Below, one piece after another: positions 34,272 to 42,455 of a DNA stretch of 64,000 nucleotides (its first letter is position 1; each line of letters starts with the position of its first letter). This DNA is from Citrobacter tructae (GTDB taxonomy: Bacteria > Pseudomonadota > Gammaproteobacteria > Enterobacterales > Enterobacteriaceae), in assembly GCF_004684345.1 (NCBI RefSeq), contig NZ_CP038469.1:1178001-1242000 (forward strand), given 5' to 3'. A program made the translations under genes and the position numbers. The notes below the pieces were generated by a model. It ran no database searches and was not told the DNA's origin. It saw only the letters and a list, made by a program, of their open reading frames with translations.

Positions 34272-35531
34272 TCAGTTTCTGGACAGAATAGAGTTGATTT
34301 CTGCCAGTTGTTTAGCTGTTGGCTCGTTATTGCCAGGTAAGATTTGTTTACTGTCGACCATATTCAGAGGCGTCAGGTATTTATCACCTCCGGCGATGGG
34401 TGGAAGGTTCTCCATACGGCGAATATCATTAACCGATAACCACCCCCACTGGCGGCCTAATGCATAAGATTCATAACGCGACTTCTGATCCCCGCGCAAC
34501 AGGCCAGAGACATTGAATTCTATGTACAGATCACCGCGCTCGCTGGGTAAAAGAAGATCGCGCATTAATGCGCCTTCATGACGCTTCAGCCAGGCCAACA
34601 GCGTGTACATCACAAACTGCAGCCCCTGGTGCTCTATGTTGTTATTCGTGGCTTTCTCCAGCATCTGCACCATATGAGGCGGGATTTTATAAAGCCGGCA
34701 CACTTCTTCCACGCCCCATTGTCGGGACTGCAATAATTGAGCTTTCTCGTTATCCTGAGATAACTGTTTATAACTCATCCCTTCCTGAAGCAATGCAACA
34801 GAGAAGGCGTTTCTGACGCCGGAATATCTGTTCGTCCACTTTGCCAGCAGGCGGTCGATAGCATCCTGGCTTTTGATCGTCGGAGCGTCTTTTGGACGCT
34901 CAATAACGCCGCTCATCGTTGTACCACGGCGAAAGACCTGAGAAGCATGCTCTTCCACGGCGAGGTTTAGCCCAAGAACATCCGCGTTCGTCTGGATTGG
35001 GGAACTGCCGATATAGCCATCCAGTGAGAAGACCTTCACATGATGCATCATGCGCATTGGCAACGTTTCGCCAATTTCGGGTAGTTCATAATATGGCATC
35101 CCATCCGGGCCTTTCAGGACAATGACCTTTTGGGGATTAACCGGGATTAATTCGCGGGGATAACCTTTCCCGTCCCTGTCGATGATCGAGTAGCAATTCC
35201 CCTCCAGACCAAGCAGGCCCTGCTGCTGTTCAAAGTATTCAAATGAAGTGTCTTTTTTGTTGGGCTGGGAATGAATCAGATCATAAACAGGGTGGTCAGT
35301 CGCCCGTTCACGGCCTCCGTTAGCGCCTCGCCTGTAAAGTTCACACGGCAGTTGCGCCACCGATTCTGCCAGAAGCGTTACACATGCCCGGACCGCCGAT
35401 AACGCCATTGCGGTTTCAGAAGTGATAATGATCCCCGCCTTGCTCTGGCTGGAACTCACACCACCCAGCATGGTTTCCCAGAATCCACCACCTGATCGCG
35501 ATTTACCCCGAAACATCTGGGGGATAAACAT
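34272..35531 (-). CDS. Portal protein, HK97 gp3 family
   Basis: This 419-residue protein starts MFIPQMFRGKSRSGGGFWET. Family patterns include VRACVTLLAESVAQLPCELY, ERATDHPVYDLIHSQPNKKD, GKGYPRELIPVNPQKV and WGVEEVCRLYKIPPHMVQML. It forms the dodecameric DNA entry channel at one capsid vertex. Its start overlaps the stop of the small membrane gene upstream (TAATG). Confidence 0.93.
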   Translation of the reverse strand: MFIPQMFRGKSRSGGGFWETMLGGVSSSQSKAGIIITSETAMALSAVRACVTLLAESVAQLPCELYRRGANGGRERATDHPVYDLIHSQPNKKDTSFEYFEQQQGLLGLEGNCYSIIDRDGKGYPRELIPVNPQKVIVLKGPDGMPYYELPEIGETLPMRMMHHVKVFSLDGYIGSSPIQTNADVLGLNLAVEEHASQVFRRGTTMSGVIERPKDAPTIKSQDAIDRLLAKWTNRYSGVRNAFSVALLQEGMSYKQLSQDNEKAQLLQSRQWGVEEVCRLYKIPPHMVQMLEKATNNNIEHQGLQFVMYTLLAWLKRHEGALMRDLLLPSERGDLYIEFNVSGLLRGDQKSRYESYALGRQWGWLSVNDIRRMENLPPIAGGDKYLTPLNMVDSKQILPGNNEPTAKQLAEINSILSRN

Positions 35532-35710
35532 TACTCACCCCCTGGTTTGTGAAATCCTGTAGATATGGATCTCGCAATTAAAAACGACCACAGCAGGCAA
35601 ATTAAGCCGCCGGTAATAAATCCGACGGAGGGTGAAATAAGCCAGGCGCCGGTCGACAATAAGCCGACACCAACTAGGCCGATAATAAAACTCAGGACTG
35701 TGATTAACAT
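35531..35710 (-). CDS. Small two-helix membrane protein between terL and portal, 59 aa
   Basis: The frame begins MLITVLSFIIGLVGVGLLST, continues with a second hydrophobic stretch (GFITGGLICLLWSFLIA) and ends KPGGE. Its ATG overlaps the terL stop (ATGTTAA) and its TAA overlaps the portal ATG, so it is translationally coupled on both sides. The longer frame at 35535-35729 covering the same bases is the wrong one. Small membrane proteins at this locus are common in HK97-like phages, but I know no function. Confidence 0.75.
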   Translation of the reverse strand: MLITVLSFIIGLVGVGLLSTGAWLISPSVGFITGGLICLLWSFLIARSISTGFHKPGGE

Positions 35711-37425
35711 GTAATATCTTCCTCATCATAAGCCGATTTACTTACTGTACTGTTCAGCATGGCCCGTCCGATCCCCATAAGTAATCCTACAGCACCATCA
35801 ATTTTATTTTGCTTCCCCTCCTTGCCGGGGCGGACGATATCATCGCTTCCAGGCAAATAACGCCCAATAACATTTTGGATGCACCAATTCATGATAGGGT
35901 TACCGTCATGATGAAAACGTCCTGATGCCAGCGCGGCCTCAATTTCACGCATTGGGTCACTCATGTTGGTGAAGTTTTGTCTGATCTCAACTGGCTCCAG
36001 CCCTTCCTCTTCAAGCATGTGTCGTAATGATGTTGCACCGTAAGGATCAATAGGACACTGAACAATTTTTACACGCTGACGTAATTGAAGGATTGACTCA
36101 AAAATAAGCCGATAGTCCACTTCCGCACCTTCTGTCGGTATCAGAATCTCTTGTTTAACAAATGACTGATAGCGGTCAGAAGTGGTTTTCAATGTGGGAT
36201 CTGGTGAGTAAACCGTATCTTCAGGCACCCAGAACATCGGACTGACACAGTAGAAATGCGTAATACCATCCACTTCCCGTCTGAATACTGGTACGACCGC
36301 ATTCAGGTCAACCTTGGAAGCAAGGTCTATCCCCAGCCAGCAATCTTCATCGGCGAAATCAGATAACTTGAGACTATTGTCCGCAGCAGCCATCCATTTT
36401 TGCAGATCATAGAAAACCGTCTTGGCACTTACCCACCGGTTAAAATGCTTGGTAAGAATTTTGTTCGTCTGGCTGGGATTAGATATGCCAAGCAATTGTT
36501 TTGCGCGCAGGAAATGTTCTTTTACGGAAATGCCAAAGTTTGGATTTGCTTTGATTAATGCTTCAGGTTTTGTCCAGTCGTCATCATCATCAAGACAGTA
36601 AATAATACCGAAAATTGTTTCATTTTCTTCCCCCACCCGATTCCGGCGTAAAATTTCCACCACCTGCGCACGTTTCTCATAACACGGAGAAGTAATGTCA
36701 TAACCCGCAGTTGTAATGATCAGAGTGATAGGTTGTTCCCTTGCCCCCATTCCTGTTGTCATAGTCGTATAAAGAGCATCTGTTTGGTGCTCGTGATATT
36801 CATCAATAATTGCACATGAAGGGGAATCGCCGTCACCAGGATCGCCGATGACTGGCGCAAAAACAGAGCCATCCGGACGGGTCATTTTCTTCGCCCAAGG
36901 TTTGACTGAGTATTTTTGTCGCAATGCAGGGAGTTTTTTTACCATTTGTAGAGCGGGAGAGAAGACTTTCCAGGCCTGTTTTTCTGTAGTGGCGCCACAG
37001 TACACTTCTGCACCATGTTCCCCATCAGCGCAAAACATATAATTACCAACGGCAGCTGCAATTGCGGACTTCCCATTTTTCCTGGGAACCTCAATATATA
37101 TTTCAGAAAAACGGCGGAATCCGGACTTCTTATTAACCCAACCAAATGGCACACCAAGAGCAAACTTTTGCCAGGGCTCAAATTCTATACGTAGTTTCTT
37201 CCTGGCCCATTCACCGGCCGTATGAGGCATCTTCTGAGCAAAGCGCAAAAATCGCTCGGCCTTGTTTTTATCAAACCGGTAAGGCCAGGCAGGATCCTTC
37301 GCACGATCCAAATCATCAAGGTGTCGTTGACAGGCAAGCACAGTTAACTGACAAGCAAGGATCTTCCCGCCAACAACATCTCTTGCATACTGGTTCGCTG
37401 CATTGACGTTCGGATATGTAGACAT
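35704..37425 (-). CDS. terL: Terminase large subunit
   Basis: This 573-residue packaging ATPase-nuclease is of HK97 type. The ATPase loop is in YIEVPRKNGKSAIAAAVGNY and the Walker B acidic pair in CAIIDEYHEHQ. The nuclease region includes WLGIDLASKVDLNAVVPVF and QCPIDPYGATSLRHMLEE. It cleaves cos DNA and drives it into the prohead through the portal. Its ATG overlaps the stop of terS (TGATG). Confidence 0.95.
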   Translation of the reverse strand: MSTYPNVNAANQYARDVVGGKILACQLTVLACQRHLDDLDRAKDPAWPYRFDKNKAERFLRFAQKMPHTAGEWARKKLRIEFEPWQKFALGVPFGWVNKKSGFRRFSEIYIEVPRKNGKSAIAAAVGNYMFCADGEHGAEVYCGATTEKQAWKVFSPALQMVKKLPALRQKYSVKPWAKKMTRPDGSVFAPVIGDPGDGDSPSCAIIDEYHEHQTDALYTTMTTGMGAREQPITLIITTAGYDITSPCYEKRAQVVEILRRNRVGEENETIFGIIYCLDDDDDWTKPEALIKANPNFGISVKEHFLRAKQLLGISNPSQTNKILTKHFNRWVSAKTVFYDLQKWMAAADNSLKLSDFADEDCWLGIDLASKVDLNAVVPVFRREVDGITHFYCVSPMFWVPEDTVYSPDPTLKTTSDRYQSFVKQEILIPTEGAEVDYRLIFESILQLRQRVKIVQCPIDPYGATSLRHMLEEEGLEPVEIRQNFTNMSDPMREIEAALASGRFHHDGNPIMNWCIQNVIGRYLPGSDDIVRPGKEGKQNKIDGAVGLLMGIGRAMLNSTVSKSAYDEEDITC

Positions 37426-37859
37426 CAGTCAAACTCATCAAATTCATTCCCGTCATCGTCAGGAGCATTTCTGCCACTGGTCATTCTGATACGGCTGAGT
37501 GGATCTAACCCCAGAAGTGAGCCCAGACGGGCAATCTGGGAAACTGAATCATTTCGGACGTTAACTGCAGGGTGTTTTTTTAATCCTCCCATTTCACTTT
37601 CAGTTGTCAGCCCTGAAGCCAGTAATTTTTCAGCTTCAAGCATAAGATGGAAGGCATTGCAGTAGGCTAAAAGTAAGGGGGCATCTTCAAGTTCAAATAC
37701 GCCTCTTTCGATCAGGATTTTGCTCTGGGTCTTCCACATTCTTATAGCAGCCTCCCCCATTAACTCTGCAGGAGGTGCAATTCGGGTTAATTTACTTTTT
37801 TGTCCGGCGGGTAAGATGGGTTTTCTCCCCCCTCCAGACGATCGAATTCCACCAGCCAT
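37425..37859 (-). CDS. terS: Terminase small subunit, P27 family
   Basis: This 144-residue protein starts MAGGIRSSGGGRKPILPAGQ. It contains WKTQSKILIERGVFELEDAP, LAYCNAFHLMLEAEKLLASG and ISRIARLGSLLGLDP-like QIARLGSLLGLDPLSRIRMT, the P27/HK97 gp1 pattern. It recognises the packaging site and loads TerL. It is the first head gene. The 234 bases upstream, with GC-rich homopurine tracts, are the expected place for cos. Confidence 0.9.
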   Translation of the reverse strand: MAGGIRSSGGGRKPILPAGQKSKLTRIAPPAELMGEAAIRMWKTQSKILIERGVFELEDAPLLLAYCNAFHLMLEAEKLLASGLTTESEMGGLKKHPAVNVRNDSVSQIARLGSLLGLDPLSRIRMTSGRNAPDDDGNEFDEFD

Positions 37860-38093
37860 AACTCCTCTTTTAATAGGTGAAGCCTACCGGAAAAAAGATC
37901 CTTATTTATGACGTACAAAAATGGCCTTCAGGATGCAGTCCTGAAGCGCGAAAGGGGTAAGGGATTTACTCCCCCCCTCCCCCTTGAAGATGGCAGCTAG
38001 AAACCATGCAAAAGGCAGATACTGGTCATCCATCAGGATGTTCAGCAAAGTGTCTTGAGTTAATCTCAATAAATAAACAATGGAGTCTAAGAA

Positions 38094-38609
38094 ATGGATA
38101 AAACTAGAAAATATGATAGAGCCTTACAACTTGAAATCCTCAACGCCCATATAGATTGTGCTCCTAACTATTTAAACAGGGCACAGGAGCGAGCGCTCAT
38201 TGAGAAGTTTGACAACTATGATCACTTTGTGGCGTGCATGCTATATCTTGAAATGCATGCTCTTGTTTCTACACCCTTCGTACGTAGCGAAACCATGGCT
38301 GGCGTTGATTTTATCTTCAACGCCCCATACTGCAACATTACAGAGAAAGGAATTGATTTTCTTCTTGATGATGGCGGCTTAAGTGCGATCCTTAAGGTTC
38401 AAACCGTTCGGTTACACAATGACACGATTGTTGCCCTTGAGGATATAATCCGTGTCGCAAATATATCTGAAGATCAGAAGAAGGGATTGATTTCAAAACT
38501 CCGAGAACTTCCGGGAGACGCCATAAAACATTTGACCCTACAGTTACTGACTCAGGGGGTTCTGAATCTGCCGAACGCACTTCGACTAATTCAAACAACC
38601 CTCCAGTAG
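38094..38609 (+). CDS. Hypothetical 171-aa protein, opposite to the late operon
   Basis: It starts MDKTRKYDRALQLEILNAHI after GGAGTCTAAGAA. It has a helical first half with YLNRAQERALIEKFDNYDHF and a winged-helix-like segment (GVDFIFNAPYCNITEKGIDF, LLDDGG). It is soluble and I recognise no family. It is on the plus strand between terS and the HNH gene, so it needs its own promoter and is probably expressed in the lysogen. Confidence 0.65.
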   Translation: MDKTRKYDRALQLEILNAHIDCAPNYLNRAQERALIEKFDNYDHFVACMLYLEMHALVSTPFVRSETMAGVDFIFNAPYCNITEKGIDFLLDDGGLSAILKVQTVRLHNDTIVALEDIIRVANISEDQKKGLISKLRELPGDAIKHLTLQLLTQGVLNLPNALRLIQTTLQ

Positions 38610-38744
38610 GGCTAAACTCGTCTGAGGGGCGAATTAACTCAAATTTGCCCCATCCCAATGTTTTACTTAAAAACACCCAAAATTCCTTCCGGGTATCTGC
38701 ATGAATGTAGAAACTGTTCTTATGCATTACAGCAGTGAATATTA

Positions 38745-39107
38745 TCATCGAATACGTTCTCTTGCTGTCTTTGCTCTGTGGCATTCCCAGCACAACGACT
38801 CAAGGTTGGAATCGTCATCAGTACCGCCATGAGCTTTTGGAATGATGTGGTCAACGCTTGCCGCTTTCTTCGCTATCCTCTGTCGGCGATGGTTCTGACA
38901 CAGGTATTTATCACGCTGAAGGATACGCGCTCGTTTAATTTCCCAGAGTCGCCCATATCCACGTTCTTGCCTGCTCTTTCCCGACTGATAATTCCGCCAG
39001 CCGTCACCAGCATGCTGCTGTCGGTGTTGGTCACAATATCCGCTGACATCATTGGTGATTGCCGCACACCCTTTGTGTCGGCATGGGCGTTTAGCACGTG
39101 CTGGCAT
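38745..39107 (-). CDS. Phage HNH endonuclease next to terminase
   Basis: The 120-residue protein starts MPARAKRPCRHKGCAAITND, chosen because AGGA lies 8 bases upstream of this ATG. Two zinc-binding halves are seen: CRHKGC...YCDQH and the HNH core CQNHRRQRIAKKAASVDHII-PKAHGGTDDDSNLESLCWECHRAK. In HK97 and related cos phages an HNH protein beside terS assists specific cleavage by terminase. Its position supports the same role here. Confidence 0.9.
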   Translation of the reverse strand: MPARAKRPCRHKGCAAITNDVSGYCDQHRQQHAGDGWRNYQSGKSRQERGYGRLWEIKRARILQRDKYLCQNHRRQRIAKKAASVDHIIPKAHGGTDDDSNLESLCWECHRAKTARERIR

Positions 39108-39251
39108 CGGCATAGTCCTGTTTGTTGGATACAAATGGTAATAGGCGGAAAGTAAAAATGAACCAGTAGCTGATTCAAAGTTCTCATAAATAGCGAGAAT
39201 CTGCACGGTTCTTGCCCCGTAACATCACGGATTATCAGAAAGAAATAAAAA

Positions 39252-39266
39252 TGATAATTATTATCA
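39252..39266. promoter_or_regulatory. Fur box upstream of the cytochrome b561 gene
   Basis: TGATAATTATTATCA is a perfect match to the 7-1-7 Fur consensus TGATAAT-N-ATTATCA. It lies about 115 bp before the cybB-like ATG and about 145 bp from the divergent HNH gene. Iron-dependent control of the cytochrome gene is inferred. Confidence 0.75.
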
Positions 39267-39380
39267 AAACATTCATGTGAGATCGCTGGAATAACAAAAT
39301 CTGAAGCTCTCATCAAAAATAAGGATTTGTTAAGCTTCATGATTTATGGTCGATGTAACACACCGTTTGAGGCAAGAATA

Positions 39381-39920
39381 ATGGTCAAATTCTCAAAACT
39401 TCAGATTCGATTACACTGGCTAACCCTGATATTAATAGCGATAACCTATGCAGCTATGGAGCTTCGTGGCTGGTTTCCCAAAGGCAGCAACACCTACCTT
39501 CTCATGAAAGAAACACATTACAATGTTGGGGTGTTTGTATGGTTTTTAATGATAATACGATTAATTATTAAACATAAGTATCATGACCCAGCCATCATTC
39601 CCCCCCCACCAGCCTGGCAGATGATGGCGGCTAAAATAATGCATATCCTGCTGTACATTTCTTTTTTGGCTCTACCATTATTAGGTATTGCAATTATGGC
39701 TTACGGTGGAAAGGACTGGAGTTTCTTAGGTTTTAACGTTGTATCGTTCGTTGCTCCTGACGGGGAAACAAAATCACTTATCAAAGATATTCACGAAACA
39801 CTGGCAAACATCGGATATTTTTTAATCGCAGCGCATGCTGGTGCAGCGCTATTTCATCACTACGTCCAGAAAGATAATACTCTTTTGAGGATGTTCCCTG
39901 ATTGTAACGATAAGAAATAA
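39381..39920 (+). CDS. cybB: Cytochrome b561 (CybB family), prophage-borne
   Basis: This 179-residue four-helix membrane cytochrome starts MVKFSKLQIRLHWLTLILIA. Probable haem ligands are the histidines in RLHWLT (helix 1), KETHYNVGVFVW (helix 2) and the pairs KIMHILLYIS and LIAAHAGAALFHHYV (helix 4). The family oxidises membrane quinol, in E. coli CybB ubiquinol with superoxide. It is on the plus strand within the leftward late region and has its own promoter region with a Fur box, so it is lysogen cargo. Confidence 0.85.
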   Translation: MVKFSKLQIRLHWLTLILIAITYAAMELRGWFPKGSNTYLLMKETHYNVGVFVWFLMIIRLIIKHKYHDPAIIPPPPAWQMMAAKIMHILLYISFLALPLLGIAIMAYGGKDWSFLGFNVVSFVAPDGETKSLIKDIHETLANIGYFLIAAHAGAALFHHYVQKDNTLLRMFPDCNDKK

Positions 39921-39982
39921 ATACAAATTTTAATGTTTAACATTACAGCAAGCGCTCAGTGAATGCCTGCTGTAATGCCCGC

Positions 39983-40098
39983 TCAGTCAAGTTGAAGCAC
40001 ACCGTGTTCTTCTGAATCAGAGAATGCAACCAACCCAGTGTATTCGGGGATAGTGTTACCGTCATCAGCATCAAATGCTGAAATGGTTGCGTGAAAAA
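39983..40098 (-). pseudogene. Truncated copy of a small phage gene (LEHGVLQLDD family)
   Basis: On the minus strand ATISAFDADDGNTIPEYTGL then FSDSEEHGVLQLD ends at TGA (39983-39985). It aligns with the C-terminal two thirds of the gene at 40612-40809, and the downstream noncoding bases (CAGTGAATGCCTGCT) also match, so it is a duplicated segment. The N-terminus is missing. Confidence 0.6.
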
Positions 40099-40209
40099 TC
40101 AAAAATGCTCCAAATCCCGCGCTGCTGCTGCCCCGTGGCAGGCCACCTCACCGGGAGGACCCATTAAATAATAATGAGTATCACTTGCCTTAATGAGTGG
40201 AGAGTAACA

Positions 40210-40232
40210 AAAAACCGCCCTAAGGCGGTTTT
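40210..40232 (-). terminator. Terminator after the 98-aa coiled-coil gene
   Basis: AAAACCGCC-CTAA-GGCGGTTTT: a strong stem at the very end of the gene at 40232. The A-rich side gives a U-tract in both directions. Confidence 0.7.
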
Positions 40233-40528
40233 CAAATATTCCCACGTAACTTGTCAAGAGCATAAAGACCATCACCATCACCATCACCATCACCAGCATC
40301 CAACAAGGCGTAATACTCAGGATCTTTTATTCGCTCTATCTGGTTAGATATATCTAATAGCTCGCCTTTTAAAGCATCAATTTCTGATCTCAAATTCTCA
40401 TTTTCGTCTTTGAGATCCATAACTTCTTGCTGTAGAGATAATATGCTTTTAACCGTTGCAGGAAATCGATTTATTTCATGCCAGATACCGATAAATAATG
40501 CTATTGCTGCGATGGTTAACGTTCCCAC
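40232..40528 (-). CDS. Membrane-anchored coiled-coil protein with GD repeat, 98 aa
   Basis: The N-terminal helix TLTIAAIALFIGIWHEINRF is a single membrane anchor. It is followed by a coiled coil (SLQQEVMDLKDENENLRSEI, DALKGELLDISNQIERIK) and then GDGDGDGDGLYALDKL, encoded by a hexanucleotide repeat. The layout, a short anchor and long periplasmic or cytoplasmic coil, resembles a spanin or exclusion protein. Genuine Rz/Rz1 genes are nearby, so the function is unknown. It is flanked by two copies of another small phage gene. Confidence 0.6.
   Translation of the reverse strand: MGTLTIAAIALFIGIWHEINRFPATVKSILSLQQEVMDLKDENENLRSEIDALKGELLDISNQIERIKDPEYYALLDAGDGDGDGDGLYALDKLRGNI
40271..40294. repeat. 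Hexanucleotide tandem repeat (ATCACC)4
   Basis: Four perfect ATCACC units (with a half unit before) lie inside the 98-aa gene and encode alternating Gly-Asp. The unit length is a multiple of three, so slippage would change the number of GD pairs without frameshift. Confidence 0.85.
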
Positions 40529-40611
40529 AATCTATCCCCTTCATATAGTTTGAGGAGATAATAACGCATAGAGTAACCACTGGCACTCAGTGAATGCCTG
40601 CTCTAATGCCG

Positions 40612-40809
40612 CTAGTCGTCGAGTTGCAACACACCGTGCTCCAGTGACTCTGAGTAGGCGATCAGCCCCGTATATTCAGGGATAACCTCTCCATCATTCG
40701 CTTCGAATTCAGGGATTGTCCCAGTTGTGATGGTTTATTGGGGCTGACCATCTTCTTTCGCGAAGGCTGCCAGGTCTTCAATCTGCTTAGCTGTAAGAAC
40801 TACTGTCAT
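40612..40809 (-). pseudogene. Small phage gene interrupted by a stop codon
   Basis: The minus strand starts MTVVLTAKQIEDLAAFAKED and continues after GQPQ with a TAA in place of the usual aromatic codon. It then reads TITTGTIPEFEANDGEVIPE and YSESLEHGVLQLDD to TAG. Intact versions (about 65 residues, unknown role) recur near lysis genes of lambdoid phages. The single nonsense change makes it a probable pseudogene unless the 24-residue peptide is used. Confidence 0.7.
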
Positions 40810-40838
40810 GCTTATTCCTCAGTTGTTAAAAAGCCCCG

Positions 40839-41357
40839 CTATTGCGAGGCTATAGGCTTGTTGTTTGACTCTCTCACTGAGTCGTAAACGCGCTCACATG
40901 TCATTCCAGCGTTGTAGCGGTCGTCAGCGATTCCAGCATAATATTTAGCTTCTTCTGCAATACTTCCGAGCATGTCGGCGAGCATTCTTGCGTCGGCTTC
41001 GGTTGTTTTGCTTCTGACGGCAGCGGCAAGATCTGCGGTGTGCTTTGCGGCGTCCAGGCGGGTAGCGAGTTTTGTTGCTTCGGTGCGCAGTTGGCTAACA
41101 GCGGCAGACAGGCCAGCAACAGAGGCAGCAGATTTAGCGGCTTGTGCTTGTGCATCTTTAACGGCCTCATCCCGGGCAATAATTCGCCCTTGTTCAATCA
41201 TGCGGGCGGCGGTCTGCGCGTTCGCTGTTCGCGATGATTCCGCGCTATCACGTTCCGCCCACTTTTTTTCCCAACCACGATTACTCCATACATTCCCTGC
41301 AATGAACGCAACGACCACCAGCATCGAAATGGCAATACACTGATAGCGTATGCTCAC
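40839..41357 (-). CDS. Rz: Inner-membrane spanin Rz
   Basis: This 172-residue protein is read from GTG at 41357 (SIRYQCIAISMLVVVAFIAG), which overlaps the endolysin stop (GTGA). One N-terminal transmembrane helix is followed by a long periplasmic coiled coil rich in Ala, Arg and Glu (AARMIEQGRIIARDEAVKDA). With Rz1 it spans the periplasm and fuses inner and outer membranes in the last step of lysis. Rz1 lies within it in another frame. Confidence 0.85.
   Translation of the reverse strand: MSIRYQCIAISMLVVVAFIAGNVWSNRGWEKKWAERDSAESSRTANAQTAARMIEQGRIIARDEAVKDAQAQAAKSAASVAGLSAAVSQLRTEATKLATRLDAAKHTADLAAAVRSKTTEADARMLADMLGSIAEEAKYYAGIADDRYNAGMTCERVYDSVRESNNKPIASQ
40901..41155 (-). CDS. Rz1: Outer-membrane lipoprotein spanin Rz1, nested in Rz
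   Basis: The frame starts MHKHKPLNLLPLLLACLPLL inside Rz in a different frame. LLAC at residues 13-16 makes a plausible lipobox; LANC further on is a poorer one. The mature part is Pro-rich (LPAWTPQSTPQILPLPSEAK), as in Rz1 proteins. At 84 residues it is longer than lambda Rz1 (60). An alternative start lies 15 bases upstream (MRPLKMHKH). Confidence 0.65.
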   Translation of the reverse strand: MHKHKPLNLLPLLLACLPLLANCAPKQQNSLPAWTPQSTPQILPLPSEAKQPKPTQECSPTCSEVLQKKLNIMLESLTTATTLE

Positions 41358-41902
41358 TGGTCTATCCCCCAGCACGTCAGCGCGCTTTCCTGGTCTCGTC
41401 GTTCTACTTGGCCATAGCAGCCATTTTTCTGGCCTTTGGTCAGTCGACAGTCGCGGCCACCGTCTTTAATCCACCAGCGAATAGCTTCACAGGCTCCTTT
41501 ACGATCACCTGCATTGATCCGCTTATAGAACGTGGATGGGAAGCATTTTCCGGGGCCGATGTTATACGGACAAAAAGATGCGATCCCAGCTTTCTGTGGT
41601 TCGGTCAGTGACACCTTGATGTTTCGCTCAACCCACGCCAGCGCCTTGTCGCGTTCTATGGAGTTCACCTGAGCGCATTTCTCAGCTGACAGCTTCATGC
41701 CTTGCACTACCGGCTTGCCATCAATCATCGTGGCGCCACGGCAAATCGTCCATAGCCCTCCGCCGTCGCGATAAGCCGTCAGACTATTCCCCTCTTTCTC
41801 ATCCAGAAACTGATCGAGAATAACGGGCGCGGATGCCCCGGCAAGAATCAGACCAACGACCGCTGCGCTCAGCTTATTCCTCAGCTTTTGTGGCATAGCC
41901 AT
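41354..41902 (-). CDS. R: SAR endolysin, GH24 lysozyme (phage 21 R-like)
   Basis: This 182-residue muramidase starts MAMPQKLRNKLSAAVVGLIL. The weakly hydrophobic Ala/Gly-rich N-terminal helix (AAVVGLILAGASAPVI) is a signal-arrest-release anchor, so export is Sec-dependent and holin only triggers release. Catalytic Glu lies in LDEKEGNSLTAYRDGGGLWT with Asp and Thr following. The sequence closely follows the phage 21/P22-type lysozymes. It overlaps the holin gene by 29 bases and the Rz start by 4. Confidence 0.92.
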   Translation of the reverse strand: MAMPQKLRNKLSAAVVGLILAGASAPVILDQFLDEKEGNSLTAYRDGGGLWTICRGATMIDGKPVVQGMKLSAEKCAQVNSIERDKALAWVERNIKVSLTEPQKAGIASFCPYNIGPGKCFPSTFYKRINAGDRKGACEAIRWWIKDGGRDCRLTKGQKNGCYGQVERRDQESALTCWGIDQ

Positions 41903-42152
41903 TGCGACGATCCTCCCGTTCTTTCCAGCGGAAATACCAGTTCACTGCACAGGTGATTACCGTGCATGCGATACCGACAATAATTGCCCAGTCGCTCAGG
42001 CTTAACCCTGCAATTCTGTCGGCCAACATCCAGGACACCTCTTTTGCTGTTTTAGCTGTTTCGGCATATGCCTTCGCTGATACACCGCAGCCGGTCAGCG
42101 TGGTTCCTGTTCCATATGAAAGTCTGCTGTAAATGGTGCTCATTCTGGTCAT
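41874..42152 (-). CDS. S: Holin (phage 21 S-like pinholin family)
   Basis: The 92-residue protein starts MTRMSTIYSRLSYGTGTTLT after GGAGGTGAGGCT, a strong ribosome site. TM2 is LSDWAIIVGIACTVITCAVN followed by YFRWKEREDRR, the family's basic C-terminus. The first segment (residues about 10-40) is only weakly hydrophobic, consistent with a leaving SAR helix. Pairing with a SAR endolysin supports pinholin function: membrane depolarisation frees the endolysin. A nearby second start (MSTIYS) could give an antiholin/holin pair. Confidence 0.8.
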   Translation of the reverse strand: MTRMSTIYSRLSYGTGTTLTGCGVSAKAYAETAKTAKEVSWMLADRIAGLSLSDWAIIVGIACTVITCAVNWYFRWKEREDRRNGYATKAEE

Positions 42153-42295
42153 AGCCTCACCTCCGATTTTTCGGATGGCGCTGTGTGTGATGAAAGGGTC
42201 AGGCTTCACGGGCTGGATTTATCAACAAAGCGCGTAACGGATGATTCCCGTGAGCCTGAAATGAAAATGCCACCTACTAGTGGCTTCAGAAAACA

Positions 42296-42318
42296 AAAAA
42301 CCCCGCCGAGCGAGGTTT
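42296..42318. terminator. Candidate terminator upstream of the lysis genes
   Basis: AAAACCCCGC/GCGAGGTTT forms an imperfect stem after a run of A. It lies in the 333-base gap between the holin start (42152) and the SOS box of the Kiwa-like operon. In lambdoid phages this gap has the Q-dependent late promoter and its early terminator, so this may be the site Q reads through. Confidence 0.4.
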
Positions 42319-42455
42319 GAGAATGCTTAAGTTTGTGTCTAAGTGACCACCCTTAACACGTTACATGAAGAACTGCGTACGCGTTAATTTTTTTCTGTGG
42401 CTTTTAGTGTTAGATTTACTCATAAGATAGATACTTTGGGACACATGATGTAAAG

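Noticed and set aside
35535..35729. 64-aa frame between portal and terL
   Set aside because: It has no family likeness, while the overlapping frame gives a coupled two-helix membrane protein.
38392..38793. 133-aa minus-strand frame
   Set aside because: It overlaps the plus-strand 171-aa gene and the HNH gene and shows no domain pattern or ribosome site.
40268..40298. Short tandem repeat as a CRISPR array
   Set aside because: The unit is 6 bp without spacers, lies in a coding frame, and no cas gene is present.
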